Shown here: piece by piece, positions 23,240 to 32,828 of the stretch
Position numbering within the stretch: position 1 is the stretch's first letter
Layout: the number at the start of each line of letters is the position of its first letter
From: Marisa cornuarietis
Lineage: Eukaryota; Mollusca; Gastropoda; Architaenioglossa; Ampullariidae
NCBI GenBank assembly: GCA_004794655.1
Contig: SMMW01000555.1
Location: forward strand, 1,922,001-1,986,000
Reading direction: 5' to 3'
Length of the DNA stretch: 64,000 nucleotides
Position numbers and translations under genes: made by a program
The notes under the pieces: model-generated
What the model was told of the DNA's origin: nothing
The model's input: the letters and a program-made list of their open reading frames with translations, nothing else
The model's database searches: none

Positions 23240-25433
23240 CTATATATTATAAAGCATATTTGAAGCCAGTAAACTCCTCTGACGGAAATTATTTTCTGGT
23301 CGCTGCAACAACACATGCAGGCAAGACTTTTCTGTTTTTCTTTCCTATCTTGTGCCATATCCATCGCACAAAGTTGCAGTAAGCCACATGTCTGTGTGTT
23401 CTGTGGAAGAAAAAAAAGTTTTCCATGCATTACTATTAATCCATAACGAATGAAAACTACTGAGATAAATTCAGCCACATGTCTGTGTGTTCTGTGGAAG
23501 AAAAAAAAAGTTTTCCATGCATTACTATTAATCCATAACGAATGAAAACTACTGAGATAAATTCAGCCACATGTCTGTGTGTTCTGTGGAAGAAAAAAAA
23601 AGTTTTCCATGCATTACTATTAATCCATAACGAATGAAAACTACTGAGATAAATTCAGCTCCAAGTGTTCCAGAAATGATGCTTGTAAAAAAAAAATGCC
23701 AGATACACTTGTTTTAGACATCAAAATGATGTGAAGTGTGTTCCATAACTGGGTTTGAATAAATATAAAAATTGAATGCTGTATAGGGAAGATTTTATTT
23801 TGCAATTCATGTCAGATACAAGCAAGTATTTTTAACATCTCATATAAAGTGTGTTCCATAACTGGGTTTGGATAAATGTGATAATTTTCATGCTGTTTAA
23901 GGAATATTTTATTGACAATTCACTTTTAAGCTTTTACTATACATAATTTTTTATGCCTCAACATTTAGTGTAATATTTATCTTTGAAGTGCTTTTCTTGC
24001 ATTCATGCTTTTAATTTGACATTGCACAGACTAAACTGTGCCTATCAATAAAAAATGCTGGCATATCCCTTACTTGTGTGGTTCTGTGTGCATATAGTCT
24101 TCCCGCCATCTTTTTATATTAATCTGCTTTATTAGCACTATGGTGGAATCAATAACAAACCTGAAAAAAATCAATTATAAAGTCATTACATATTCAGAGC
24201 ATTTCTCTCAAAAGTCTGTAAGCATTTACATGTGGTTTGCCTGCAAAGTCGCTAAAGCGCCATTCACTTAGACTGTAAGAAATAGGTGTTGTGGAGTCAG
24301 AAGTCAGATCTTGGCTCCAACACTCATCTTTCTGAATGTCTTTCAAGGTATAACCATTGGTGGCTTTCTTGAGGTACTCCGACTTCCTCCACCTTGTGTG
24401 TGTGTATTAATTTGTGTGTTGTAAAAAAAGCACGTGCATCAGTCTGAATGTTTGTAAGTGCTTGTATATCTAAATGTGTGGGTGTTATGCAGTGTTTTGC
24501 ACCTACTTTCAGTAGTGGGAAAAGACAATAACTTGCATGCTTGTAATTACACAATATTGGAGTGGGGAAAATTAGCATCCCTAAAGTAACCAGCACAAAA
24601 ATTAAACATGGGAAAAATTTAAGTATGTGAAATAAGAGTTTTTACCTTGATAGACAATTTCCAGCCATGCCTTTATGACTGGTAATGCACATCTGGACCT
24701 CCTCTAAATAATTGTTTATTTCTGAATAGAAATGGCAACATTTCTTTTCTTCTTTTTGTTGTGGCCACTCCTCACAATGCTCACAACTGCACCAGTCTGA
24801 AACTCTGATAAATAAATTCATGTACCCACACAATTAAATTGCAAACATAAATTTAAAAAGCACAGGCATAATAGCATAAAGCAAACGCAACTGCCATATT
24901 CTCTGCATCGTAGTTATACATCTACTACACATACAGTAAGTCATTATTTAGAATATACCCCCCCCCCTAAAAAGGCTGCAAATATTGTCTGTTTGAAATA
25001 TTGAAACGATGTTGAAATATTGATTTTTGAAACTAAGCTTTGAAAAGTTCACTTTAAAACCTAAAGTAACTAAAGAACACTTTATTATCATTTACAATGT
25101 GAATATTCCGCGGGGTGTGTGTTTGCATAAGAAATAATTAGCATGTCAAATGTAATTTCATTCTTTAAACACACTACGATGTAAATTCGTCAACAACAAA
25201 GCCCAGTGCAAGTAGTTAGTGGACTTAGTGTGCATTATGTTTTTTTTTTAAAGTACTTGAATCTAAAGCATTCGTTCACTCTCTGCTCGCGTAGACACAA
25301 TGTGACTTGCTCAGTCCTACCTGTTTTGTCTTTCGGCCGATTGAACATTTTCTTCTTTTTCCAATGAGGTCAAGTCGATCCCAGTGTAAGCTGATGCAAT
25401 CGGTTCAAACTGATATGGTTGGACATTGCTCAT
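23240..25433 (-). CDS. Free P2X7-type C-terminal (P2XR_C-like) cysteine-rich domain protein; 3' end unresolved
   Basis: Exons in transcript order: 25433-25321, 24804-24646, 24160-24074, 23302-23240, all GT-AG with consistent phases (140 codons plus 2 nt), so at least one more exon follows. The start MSNVQPYQFEP matches the QPYxFEP opening common in small invertebrate proteins of this class. Exon 2 carries the hallmark DWCSCEHCEEW, then EEKKCC, then CITSHKGMAGNCL, the zinc-type cysteine pattern of the P2X7 cytoplasmic ballast domain. Exons 3 and 4 are less conserved; RGVYWLQ may correspond to the xVAYRQF block. No P2X channel segments are present. The function of such free domains is unknown. 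Exons 1-2 are solid, exon 3 likely, exon 4 tentative. Confidence 0.75.
23383..23659. repeat. Three tandem copies of a 91-92 bp unit
   Basis: Units begin GCCACATGTCTGTGTGTTCT at 23383, 23474 and 23566 and are nearly identical; the visible difference is the length of an A-run (8 versus 9). They lie between exons 3 and 4 of the P2X7-domain gene. Such similarity implies recent tandem duplication or an assembly artefact. Confidence 0.9.
24383..24527 (+). repeat. SINE-like dispersed repeat, copy 2
   Basis: Same layout as the copy at 23030: CTTCCTCCACCTTGTGTG start, TTTGTGTGTTGT inside, TTTCAGTAGTGGGAAAAG end. It lies in intron 2 of the P2X7-domain gene. Confidence 0.45.
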
Positions 25434-26143
25434 AGCCACCTTGATTATTAAAAATTTGGATATTACCAGTCCAACTAACGAGTCACCACCGATCACTTGT
25501 GTTCAAATCCTAGTACTGACCGACACTTACGCGTCCCAGAACTACGTCATACAAAGGAATCGTCTGCTAACCGTCTCGCGAAGACATCGCGGTTTCTCGG
25601 CGGAAGGATATAACGAGTAAATTTCACTGGAAATTTTCGATTTTTATAAACATCGGCAACCGAGGTAGTGCTAAGAAATGGTAATAAGGTGAAGAAAGCA
25701 TCATTTATTTATCCTGTATTGTTTTAGTGAACTGCAATCGTAATTAAATATAATTTGCAAACGTTTTGGACCGTCCCCACAGCCTTATCACCGATAATTT
25801 GCCTTTAGAATACCTTTAACTCTGTTTTAACCATTAGTATATCTGTATAAGCAGTCAATCAGAAATATTTGCGGATTGATCCTTCACTGGCGTGTTATAC
25901 GACTGTGTGGATATTTTTGGGGCATATCGTGCGTATTTGTGGTGCGTGCGTTTTACAGTCATTATAATTAAGGCAACAGTACATCGCCGTTTGAAGAGCG
26001 AATTATAATGGATCACAAAATGTATCGTTTCATTAATACTTCTTTTTAAGTGTGCTAAGCGCTTGGACGTGAAGGGGCAAAGCATAGTTTACAAAATCTG
26101 AGTTCAGAAGAAATAGCTTAACGACTGAATAAACAAAAAGAAA
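25434..26143. other. 5' flank of the P2X7-domain gene
   Basis: This stretch separates the gene start from the LTR retrotransposon. I see no gene, RNA or repeat in it. Any promoter of the minus-strand gene would be here, but I cannot point to a TATA box or other convincing element. Confidence 0.4.
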
Positions 26144-26148
26144 GGACC

Positions 26149-26313
26149 TGTATCGTGCTGCGTGCTATCAGCCGACTAACACAAGACACTGTGGATCTCG
26201 ATGAATACTGTGTTTAATCGTAACAAAAGCAATAAACTAACTCGCCATCTTGGACGTCACTTAAATGTACATAAAGCCCCGGATGTCCCTCCGGGATAAC
26301 TCTTATCATTACA
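26149..26313 (-). repeat. LTR (3' LTR in element orientation)
   Basis: 165 bp, bounded on the plus strand by TGTATC and ATTACA. It appears identical to 30460-30624 and contains a small palindrome, CCCCGGATGTCCCTCCGGG. Confidence 0.95.
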
Positions 26314-26326
26314 TCTCCCCTCCCTT
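26314..26326 (-). other. Polypurine tract
   Basis: AAGGGAGGGGAGA on the minus strand directly abuts the 3' LTR, the expected plus-strand primer position. Confidence 0.85.
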
Positions 26327-26386
26327 GAGATTCTTCAACTGATGGGGAGAATGTTTATTCTCTAGTCAATGTTCAAAACATAATGA

Positions 26387-27225
26387 TCAGTCTTTGTAAC
26401 GCGCAGGCAGGGTGATTATTCTGCCGCTTCGAGTCATTCTAGGTGCAGAGCTGCTACTGGGATGGAAATCTCCTAGATCTGGAGTAGCACCATGTCTGGC
26501 TTCTGTAGCAGGACCACCTTTATTAGATGTCGATTCTGGACCTTGACTAGGACCACTAACACGAAGTGCTGTCTCTGGTTCACCTGTCACTGGGACTTGG
26601 GAAGAATACAGGGAAAAGTCATTTTTGACAGGACTGGGTTTGGAATTGGACTGCTCCGGCTCAAAGTTTCTTGACCTTCTGAGATGACGTCTGTTGCGTC
26701 GCAAACTGCCTCTTGGAGTTTGTACAATATATGACCTCGGAGCACACTGCTGCAGAATGACTGCTGGACTTCCCCAGTGCTTCTCACCATCTAACTTCTG
26801 CAATACAGTGTCGCCTGGACGAAGTTCGTCAAGCGGTCGCACTCCATGACGCTTGTCAAAACAGTTCTTGTAGGACTGCTTCGCTTTTGCATCGCTCGCT
26901 GTTACAGCTGCTTTATCAAATGTTCTTGACTCAAGGTTCTCAGGCAATGTAGGTAATGTAGTTCTCAGTTTTCTTCCACAGGCTAATTCTGCTGGACTAT
27001 ATCCTGTAGCAGAAATTGTCGTGTCTCTGTATATCAATAGAGCTAATTCAGGTTCATCTTGCTGCAGAATCTTTTTGGCAATTTGAACTGCTCTTTCAGC
27101 CTCTCCATTAGCTTGTGGAAAATGTGGACTCGTTGTAACATGTTGAAATCCCCACTTTACTGCAAATTCCTGGAACTCCCTAGATGTGAATTGCCTTCCA
27201 TTGTCTGTAACAAGATTTTTTTTGG
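26387..27225 (-). CDS. Integrase C-terminal part, out of frame with gag-pol
   Basis: It continues the retrotransposon polyprotein after a one-base shift. VTDNGRQF carries the second catalytic aspartate and PQANGEAER the glutamate of the DDE triad. About 200 residues follow, including a chromodomain-less basic tail (RRNRRHLRRSRNF). With one base fewer in the adenine run at 27216-27223 the frame would join the upstream one. Whether the shift is a real mutation or a homopolymer error cannot be told here. Confidence 0.85.
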
Positions 27226-30200
27226 GATTCCTTGGCGTGCAAACATGCACTTCAGAAGTTTGATAACTTCTGCTGATGTGCTAGTCTTGATGTGCGCAAG
27301 ATCAATAAAGCGCGAATAATAATCTACAAACACAAGGTATGATTGTCCTTTGAATTCCAGCAAATCTGCTGCACACTTCTGGAATACACGCTGTGGTAAT
27401 TCTGTCGGTATCAAAGGTTCCTTGTTCTGTGTAGGTTTCTTCTTCTGGCAATGTCTGCATTCTTCGACAATTCTTGTAATCTTGTCATTGATACCTGGCC
27501 ACCAAACTGCTGCTTTTGCTCTCTCTCTGCATTTAGTGATTCCTTGATGACCTTCATGTATCCTCTTCAGGATATCATCATGAAGTGGTGCTGGCACAAC
27601 AATGCGTGTTCCTCTGGTAAGGAGACCATTGTGCACACTAAGTTCCATGCGCACTGCATAATAGTCACGAAGATTATCTTCTACATCTGTAATGTATTTT
27701 GGCCAGCCTTCATTAGTGTAGCGAATTGCTGCTTGAATCAGTCTGTCTTTTCTTGTCTCTTCTGCAATCTCTTTCAGACGCTTATCTGAAGCTGCACATG
27801 ACCATGAAATTTCTACACTGCTCAAATATGCCTCAACATCTTCTGAAAGTGCTATAACATCAGATTCAGCAGTGGTTAACTGAGGACTTTGGGATAGAGC
27901 ATCTGCAATGACAAGCTTCTTCCCTGGCACATACTCTGCGGTGATGCTGAATCTCATGAGGCGCATCAACATGCGTTGGCATCTGATAGGAGTATCTTGC
28001 AAATCACGATTGTTGATTAGTGGCACAATAGGTTTGTGATCAGTCTGTAGTCGAACATTGTCAAGACCAATCAAGTATCTGCTGAACTTTTCACAAGCCC
28101 AGACTGCTGCCAGTGTTTCTTTCTCTATCTGTGCATATCTGCGTTCACTAGCAGTCAATGTTCTTGAACAATATGCCACTGCTTTGAGACCTTCAGGATG
28201 CTGCTGTAGCAACACGCCACCAATGCCATAACTACTAGCATCTGCGCTGACAATTGTAGTCTTTGCTGGATCGTAGAATGCGAGCGTTGGTGCTGAAGTA
28301 AGCAGTTTCTTCACGTCAGCCATGGCTTTGACTTGCATTGAGCCCCAACTCCACTCTCGATCCTTCCCCAGCAGCTGCGTCAGTGGCTGAAGTACTGTAG
28401 ACAGACTTGGCAAATACCGCCCTAAGAAGTTGCACATGCCCAGCATCCTCCTCAACTCGGGTACATTAGTTGGATCTGGCATGGCAATTATTGCTTCAAC
28501 CTTTCCTGGGTCTGGTGAAATTCCATTCTTGCTGATTCTATGACCCAAAAATTCAATCTCATGCTTCCTGATCTCACATTTCTCATAGTTGAGTTTCAGG
28601 TTAGCACTGGCAAGTCTTTTCATGACTCTCTCAAGATGTTTCTCGTGAGCTTGTTCATTCTCACTATAAACAAGGATATCATCAAAATAGCAGATTATAT
28701 TGGGTACATCCTTTAGGATAGTCTCCATGGTTCTCTGGAATATCTCTGGAGCTGATGAAATGCCAAATGGTAATCTCTTGAAGAAATACCTCCCACATGG
28801 AGTGATAAATGTAGTAAGTTTTGCAGAATCTGGATCAAGGGGAATCTGATAGAACCCTGATGTTGCATCCAGCTTGCTGTAAACTGCTGATCCAGAGAGC
28901 TTATGTAAGATATCTTCCAGTGTTGGCAAGGTGTACCGCTCTCGCTTCACTGCGGTATTGAGTTTCTTGTAGTCAACGCAAATACGTATGCTACCTGATT
29001 TCTTCATTACTGGCACAATGGGAGAGCACCAATCTGTTGGCTCTGTTACTTCCTCTATAATCCCTGTTTCCTGCATTTCTTTTAATTCTTCCTTCACCTT
29101 GTCCAGCAATGGTATTGGTATTCTCCTTGCTGCATGAACACTGTATGGCTCAATGTTTTCTTTCAAGATGATTTTGACTGGTGGACACTGCACAGGTGTC
29201 TTGTCAAGTTTACCAAATAAAGCATTCACAGTCTCTATCTTCTTCACTAAACCTAGTCTGGATGCTGCTTCTCTACTAAGCAGATTTTCAGTGGTTGCTT
29301 GCACAACAAACACTCTCAGTACATGAAGCTGGTCATGAACTCTTGTTGTAGTAGTGAACTGTCCATCACACTTCAGGACTCCTCCTACACTCCTTAGGAC
29401 TACATTGGTCTTTAAAAGCTTGGGATGCGGTGACAACTTTTTGAACTGTGTTGATGAGATGACAGAAACATCTGCCCCTGTGTCAATTTTGAACTTGACA
29501 TCACAACCGCCAAACTGTAGTACAGTTGTCCATGGTGGTTCTCTACTGTCACTGCACAAAGTCCCTACAAAATGTTCCTTTACTTGTTTCTCTTCAAGTG
29601 CTTGCACTAACTTTGTTCTGCACACTGTAGCAAAGTGTCCAAGCCTACCACACTTGTTACACTTCTTTCCCTGAGCTGGGCAAACACATGAGCTACCGTG
29701 CCACCTGCCACAACGAGTACACTCAGTACAGCTTTTAACTGCTGACGATGCATGGTCGCTCCTTTCTGTTCTACCGCGACGTCGACCACTGAAGCCGCGT
29801 GAATTGCCAGTTGCACCTTTGCACTGACTACTAGTACTAGCGACACTTTTCTTGGATTGTACTACGTCCACATTTGTGCGACGTTGGTCGGAAAGCTGTG
29901 CTTTCACTTGTTCGTATTGGCGGGCAAGCAAGATGGCGTCTTGCAGTGTTAAATCTGCCTTTAATTGTAATCTTTCGGACAAGTCTCTGTCGAGGATCCC
30001 TAGCACGAGGCGATCTCTGATGGCTTCATCTTTGTCTCTTACTTCTGCCTTTGCAGCGAGCTCGTACAAATCTCGAATGTATTCTTCAATACTTTCGTCT
30101 GCTTTCTGATTTCTGGCGTGAAATCGTGCACGCTCATGGATGATATTGCGTTTTGGAACAAAATACTCATCGAATTTTTCCAGAACAGTGTCGTAATCTT

Positions 30201-30405
30201 GCTGCTGTCGAGCATCGAGACCAAAAGAGATGAAAATGCGTTCTGCGTCGTTGCCCATAGTGTAGATCAAGGCACTAACCTGAACTGCTTCCTCGTCTTT
30301 GTCTAGTTTTGATGCACATCTGAAACGCTGAAATCGTTGCTTCCACTCAGGCCACGAGGCTGGCTGGGAAAAATTAAATTGTTCTGGTGCTCTAAACGGA
30401 GCCAT
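27157..30405 (-). CDS. Gag-Pol polyprotein of the Ty3/Gypsy element (fused frame)
   Basis: One 1082-codon frame holds gag and most of pol without a frameshift between them. In order: a gag capsid-like region (about 1-200); zinc knuckles CTRCGRWHGSSC and CNKCGRLGHFATVC (CX2CX4HX4C) at about 230-265; retroviral-type protease with DTGADVS; reverse transcriptase with YFDDILVYS; RNase H with SADASSYGIGG; and the integrase HHCC finger (HEGHQG to CRHCQKK) with AADLLEF carrying the first catalytic aspartate. The frame leaves coding sequence at the A8 run near 27220, so the last 26 or so residues are out-of-frame read-through. It resembles invertebrate K02A2.6-like/Mag-type polyproteins; lineage not tested. 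Confidence 0.95.
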   Translation of the reverse strand: MAPFRAPEQFNFSQPASWPEWKQRFQRFRCASKLDKDEEAVQVSALIYTMGNDAERIFISFGLDARQQQDYDTVLEKFDEYFVPKRNIIHERARFHARNQKADESIEEYIRDLYELAAKAEVRDKDEAIRDRLVLGILDRDLSERLQLKADLTLQDAILLARQYEQVKAQLSDQRRTNVDVVQSKKSVASTSSQCKGATGNSRGFSGRRRGRTERSDHASSAVKSCTECTRCGRWHGSSCVCPAQGKKCNKCGRLGHFATVCRTKLVQALEEKQVKEHFVGTLCSDSREPPWTTVLQFGGCDVKFKIDTGADVSVISSTQFKKLSPHPKLLKTNVVLRSVGGVLKCDGQFTTTTRVHDQLHVLRVFVVQATTENLLSREAASRLGLVKKIETVNALFGKLDKTPVQCPPVKIILKENIEPYSVHAARRIPIPLLDKVKEELKEMQETGIIEEVTEPTDWCSPIVPVMKKSGSIRICVDYKKLNTAVKRERYTLPTLEDILHKLSGSAVYSKLDATSGFYQIPLDPDSAKLTTFITPCGRYFFKRLPFGISSAPEIFQRTMETILKDVPNIICYFDDILVYSENEQAHEKHLERVMKRLASANLKLNYEKCEIRKHEIEFLGHRISKNGISPDPGKVEAIIAMPDPTNVPELRRMLGMCNFLGRYLPSLSTVLQPLTQLLGKDREWSWGSMQVKAMADVKKLLTSAPTLAFYDPAKTTIVSADASSYGIGGVLLQQHPEGLKAVAYCSRTLTASERRYAQIEKETLAAVWACEKFSRYLIGLDNVRLQTDHKPIVPLINNRDLQDTPIRCQRMLMRLMRFSITAEYVPGKKLVIADALSQSPQLTTAESDVIALSEDVEAYLSSVEISWSCAASDKRLKEIAEETRKDRLIQAAIRYTNEGWPKYITDVEDNLRDYYAVRMELSVHNGLLTRGTRIVVPAPLHDDILKRIHEGHQGITKCRERAKAAVWWPGINDKITRIVEECRHCQKKKPTQNKEPLIPTELPQRVFQKCAADLLEFKGQSYLVFVDYYSRFIDLAHIKTSTSAEVIKLLKCMFARQGIPKKILLQTMEGNSHLGSSRNLQ

Positions 30406-30441
30406 TTAGCAGCTTGTGATATTCTTTGTTATATATATCTA

Positions 30442-30459
30442 TCCCGACTTCTGTCACCA
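30442..30459 (-). other. tRNA primer-binding site
   Basis: TGGTGACAGAAGTCGGGA on the minus strand starts directly after the 5' LTR and complements a tRNA 3' end reading ...CTGTCACCA. Which tRNA it is I cannot name with certainty. Confidence 0.7.
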
Positions 30460-30624
30460 TGTATCGTGCTGCGTGCTATCAGCCGACTAACACAAGACAC
30501 TGTGGATCTCGATGAATACTGTGTTTAATCGTAACAAAAGCAATAAACTAACTCGCCATCTTGGACGTCACTTAAATGTACATAAAGCCCCGGATGTCCC
30601 TCCGGGATAACTCTTATCATTACA
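30460..30624 (-). repeat. LTR (5' LTR in element orientation)
   Basis: 165 bp, appearing identical to 26149-26313, with the same TG...CA ends. The element's promoter would be here, reading leftwards. Confidence 0.95.
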
Positions 30625-30648
30625 GGACCCATGCAGTATACGAGCATT

Positions 30649-30798
30649 GAAAATGAGCGAGCAAATGAACGTACTGTAACTGAACAAATCGGAAATGACT
30701 GAGCAAATGAATGTAAAGGAACAGGTTTGAATTGATTGAGCAAATGAATGTTAATGAACAGGTTGAAAATGATTGAGGAAATGGTTGTAAATAGGCAG
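30649..30798. repeat. Minisatellite of about four 34-43 bp units
   Basis: Degenerate units share GAAAATGAxxGAGxAAATGA followed by a GAACAGGTT-like end. The array begins about 20 bp from the LTR element's insertion site. Confidence 0.7.
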
Positions 30799-31370
30799 AC
30801 AAACTCGCCAGCTATGGCAGCCATCTCGAGCAGCAAAACCTTAAATAGACAATCCCATATAAAAGGAAGACCAAGCTATGCTCAAGCATTTCTTTAAAAG
30901 CTATAATGGGCAACTGAAAACAACCTGCAATTAGACGACCATGCAGATGCTCAGTATGAAACCCCACCAACAGAGCATCATTTTCCTCCTGAGCACTGGA
31001 CACTGCCGACTGCGCGCACATATATACACAGTATATATACCGCCTAAGGCTGTCATACATTGAAAACTGCCTTTGCGAGACGATTCTGCAGACTCCTAAG
31101 CGTGTCCTACAGCTCTGACAATGCGCAGACAGATACGGATACACCTGTGGCTTCAGGGAGGCACACTGACAGAAAAACTGGGACACCAGAGAAAACATGG
31201 GATAATAGCTCTTTTCATAACAACAGAAAAACTTAAAGTCTGCAAGGCATGATCTCTGAAACTCAAAAGAAGAAGATTGTAAACAAACAGTTTGAGAAAA
31301 AGTTGAATTATTGAATAGGAAAGTTTCTTTCACCTTTAATTTAAAAGGTAGTTAAAAGGAAAAGAAGCCG

Positions 31371-31430
31371 CAATACCCGGAGAAAACTTCCGACGACAAG
31401 GCAGCTATGTGAACCGGTGCGACGACATTC
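31371..31430. repeat. SINE core fragment
   Basis: TACCCGGAGAAAACTTCCGA matches the core shared by the SINEs at 16648-16672 and 53226-53260. No tRNA head is visible here. Confidence 0.4.
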
Positions 31431-32704
31431 AGAGAAAAAGCCTCGGCGGCAGCTCTGCGAACAAAACTGGTGCACTGTCGGCAGAGAAATGTGTAAGTTC
31501 TGAGACCGCCAGTGAGAGCTGATGTTAACCCCTACTGACGTGACGACAAGTGCTTAACGAAATGTCAAGATCTCACTTGGCACACAGGGTGCACCTGAAT
31601 GAGCTTTTCTACTATACTACTACCACCAATATGACTGCCACCACCACCACCATCAACACCATCACCATCTTCATCACCACCAGCACCACTACCATCATCC
31701 CCATCACACACCCCTGCAACGTCTACCACTGATACTTCTACAACTATTGCTACTACTCATCTTAATTCTGTTTTAATAACATAAAGCTAAACAGCGCATC
31801 GTGTCATTTCTTCTGCGTGTTTTCCATACGTTACCATTAAATCATTAAAACCTAATGTCAGAATGTCCCCATAAATAAGCATGTTTCCACATATCAGCAT
31901 GTTTGTCGTACAACAACATGTTTCTGTTTTGTCAGCATTTCCCCCACATATCCGTGCTCCCTTATATAAGCATTTTTCATTGCCCGACAGAGCAAGGCCA
32001 GACAACAACAGCATCAAGCAGCATGCCATCAGAGAGACGATGGAGGCAGCACTGGGTGTGTCTTTCGTTAGGCAGTGGTCAATGATTGAGTGCGCCATTG
32101 TTCTCTTCAGTCGCATGGAGAAAATCGAGAGCCACTAAAGAAAATGACGCCGACAGCAGTTACTTGAGACACTAAGAATGATTGCTTGCTCCCCTGGGTA
32201 CAGCAACTCTTACCACTTGTCTGAGGGATCCCAGTCATTCATTTTTTATTTTACTTTTTTTGGACCTGAAGAGAACTCTGACAGCCAAATGAGACTAAAG
32301 CGTGCGAATGGAGACATTTGTTGTGGACTCCAGCACACTGCGGAGATCGTGCAATAGCGAAAGGATGGTTAGCAGGAGAAGACGCGCAAGTGTCGATTCC
32401 AAAATAATTGATCCTTTATGCCGACCTTTAGTTTTGTGACTGCTTCGTATTTTCTGCCGGGTTTCCTGCACTACCTCAAGTCAGATATCTCAACAGATCT
32501 CTTCTCGAATTCATCTTTTCCCTCTCGCAATCTACCAGCCCTTTCCTATGCTGAACCCTTGGCATGCATCATGCGCAAATTTTTCCGTCTTTGGTGTCTG
32601 TTGTTGCGTCTCTAGCCGCGGTTGCTTGTTCTGGTCTGTGTAGTCAGTGTGTATGTTATTTACGTTTTGTATCGGGTGAATGTACGTGTACTTTCAGTGT
32701 TTTG

Positions 32705-32782
32705 TATTTAGAAAATGTTTGTAGAGCGCATTGAGTTCACAGTACAGCAGAGAAAGGCGCTATTTAAATCTGCATTATTATT

Positions 32783-32785
<3 letters not shown>
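32705..32785 (+). repeat. LINE 3' tail on the plus strand
   Basis: GTAGAGCGCATTGAGTTC, then GGCGCTATTTAAATCTGC and (ATT)n. This is the same AGCGC...GCGCTAT tail layout as the LINE at 13283-14590, in the opposite orientation. Confidence 0.5.
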
Positions 32786-32827
<42 letters not shown>

Positions 32828-32828
32828 G
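32775..32828. repeat. (ATT)n/(TTG)n microsatellite
   Basis: An ATT run grades into about fifteen TTG units. It probably grew from the tail of the adjoining LINE end. Confidence 0.9.

Larger units (their letters stand above)
26144..30629 (-). mobile_element. Near-complete Ty3/Gypsy LTR retrotransposon with target site duplication
   Basis: The 4476-bp element (26149-30624) has 165-bp LTRs that look identical by eye, flanked by GGACC at 26144-26148 and 30625-30629, a 5-bp target duplication. In element sense (minus strand) the order is LTR, primer-binding site abutting it, gag-pol, polypurine tract, LTR. Protease, reverse transcriptase, RNase H and integrase are in Ty3/Gypsy order, with no env-like frame. 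LTR identity implies recent insertion. One 1-nt frameshift in integrase (A8 run at 27216-27223) is the only visible lesion. Confidence 0.95.

Noticed and set aside
23383..23659. CRISPR-like array
   Set aside because: The units are contiguous 91-92 bp copies with no unique spacers, in a eukaryotic intron.
27216..27223. Programmed frameshift site within integrase
   Set aside because: The shift falls in the middle of the catalytic core, where recoding has no known role; a homopolymer indel or error is simpler.
27350..30528. Plus-strand open frames across the retrotransposon
   Set aside because: They are antisense shadows of the gag-pol frame and carry no domain of their own.
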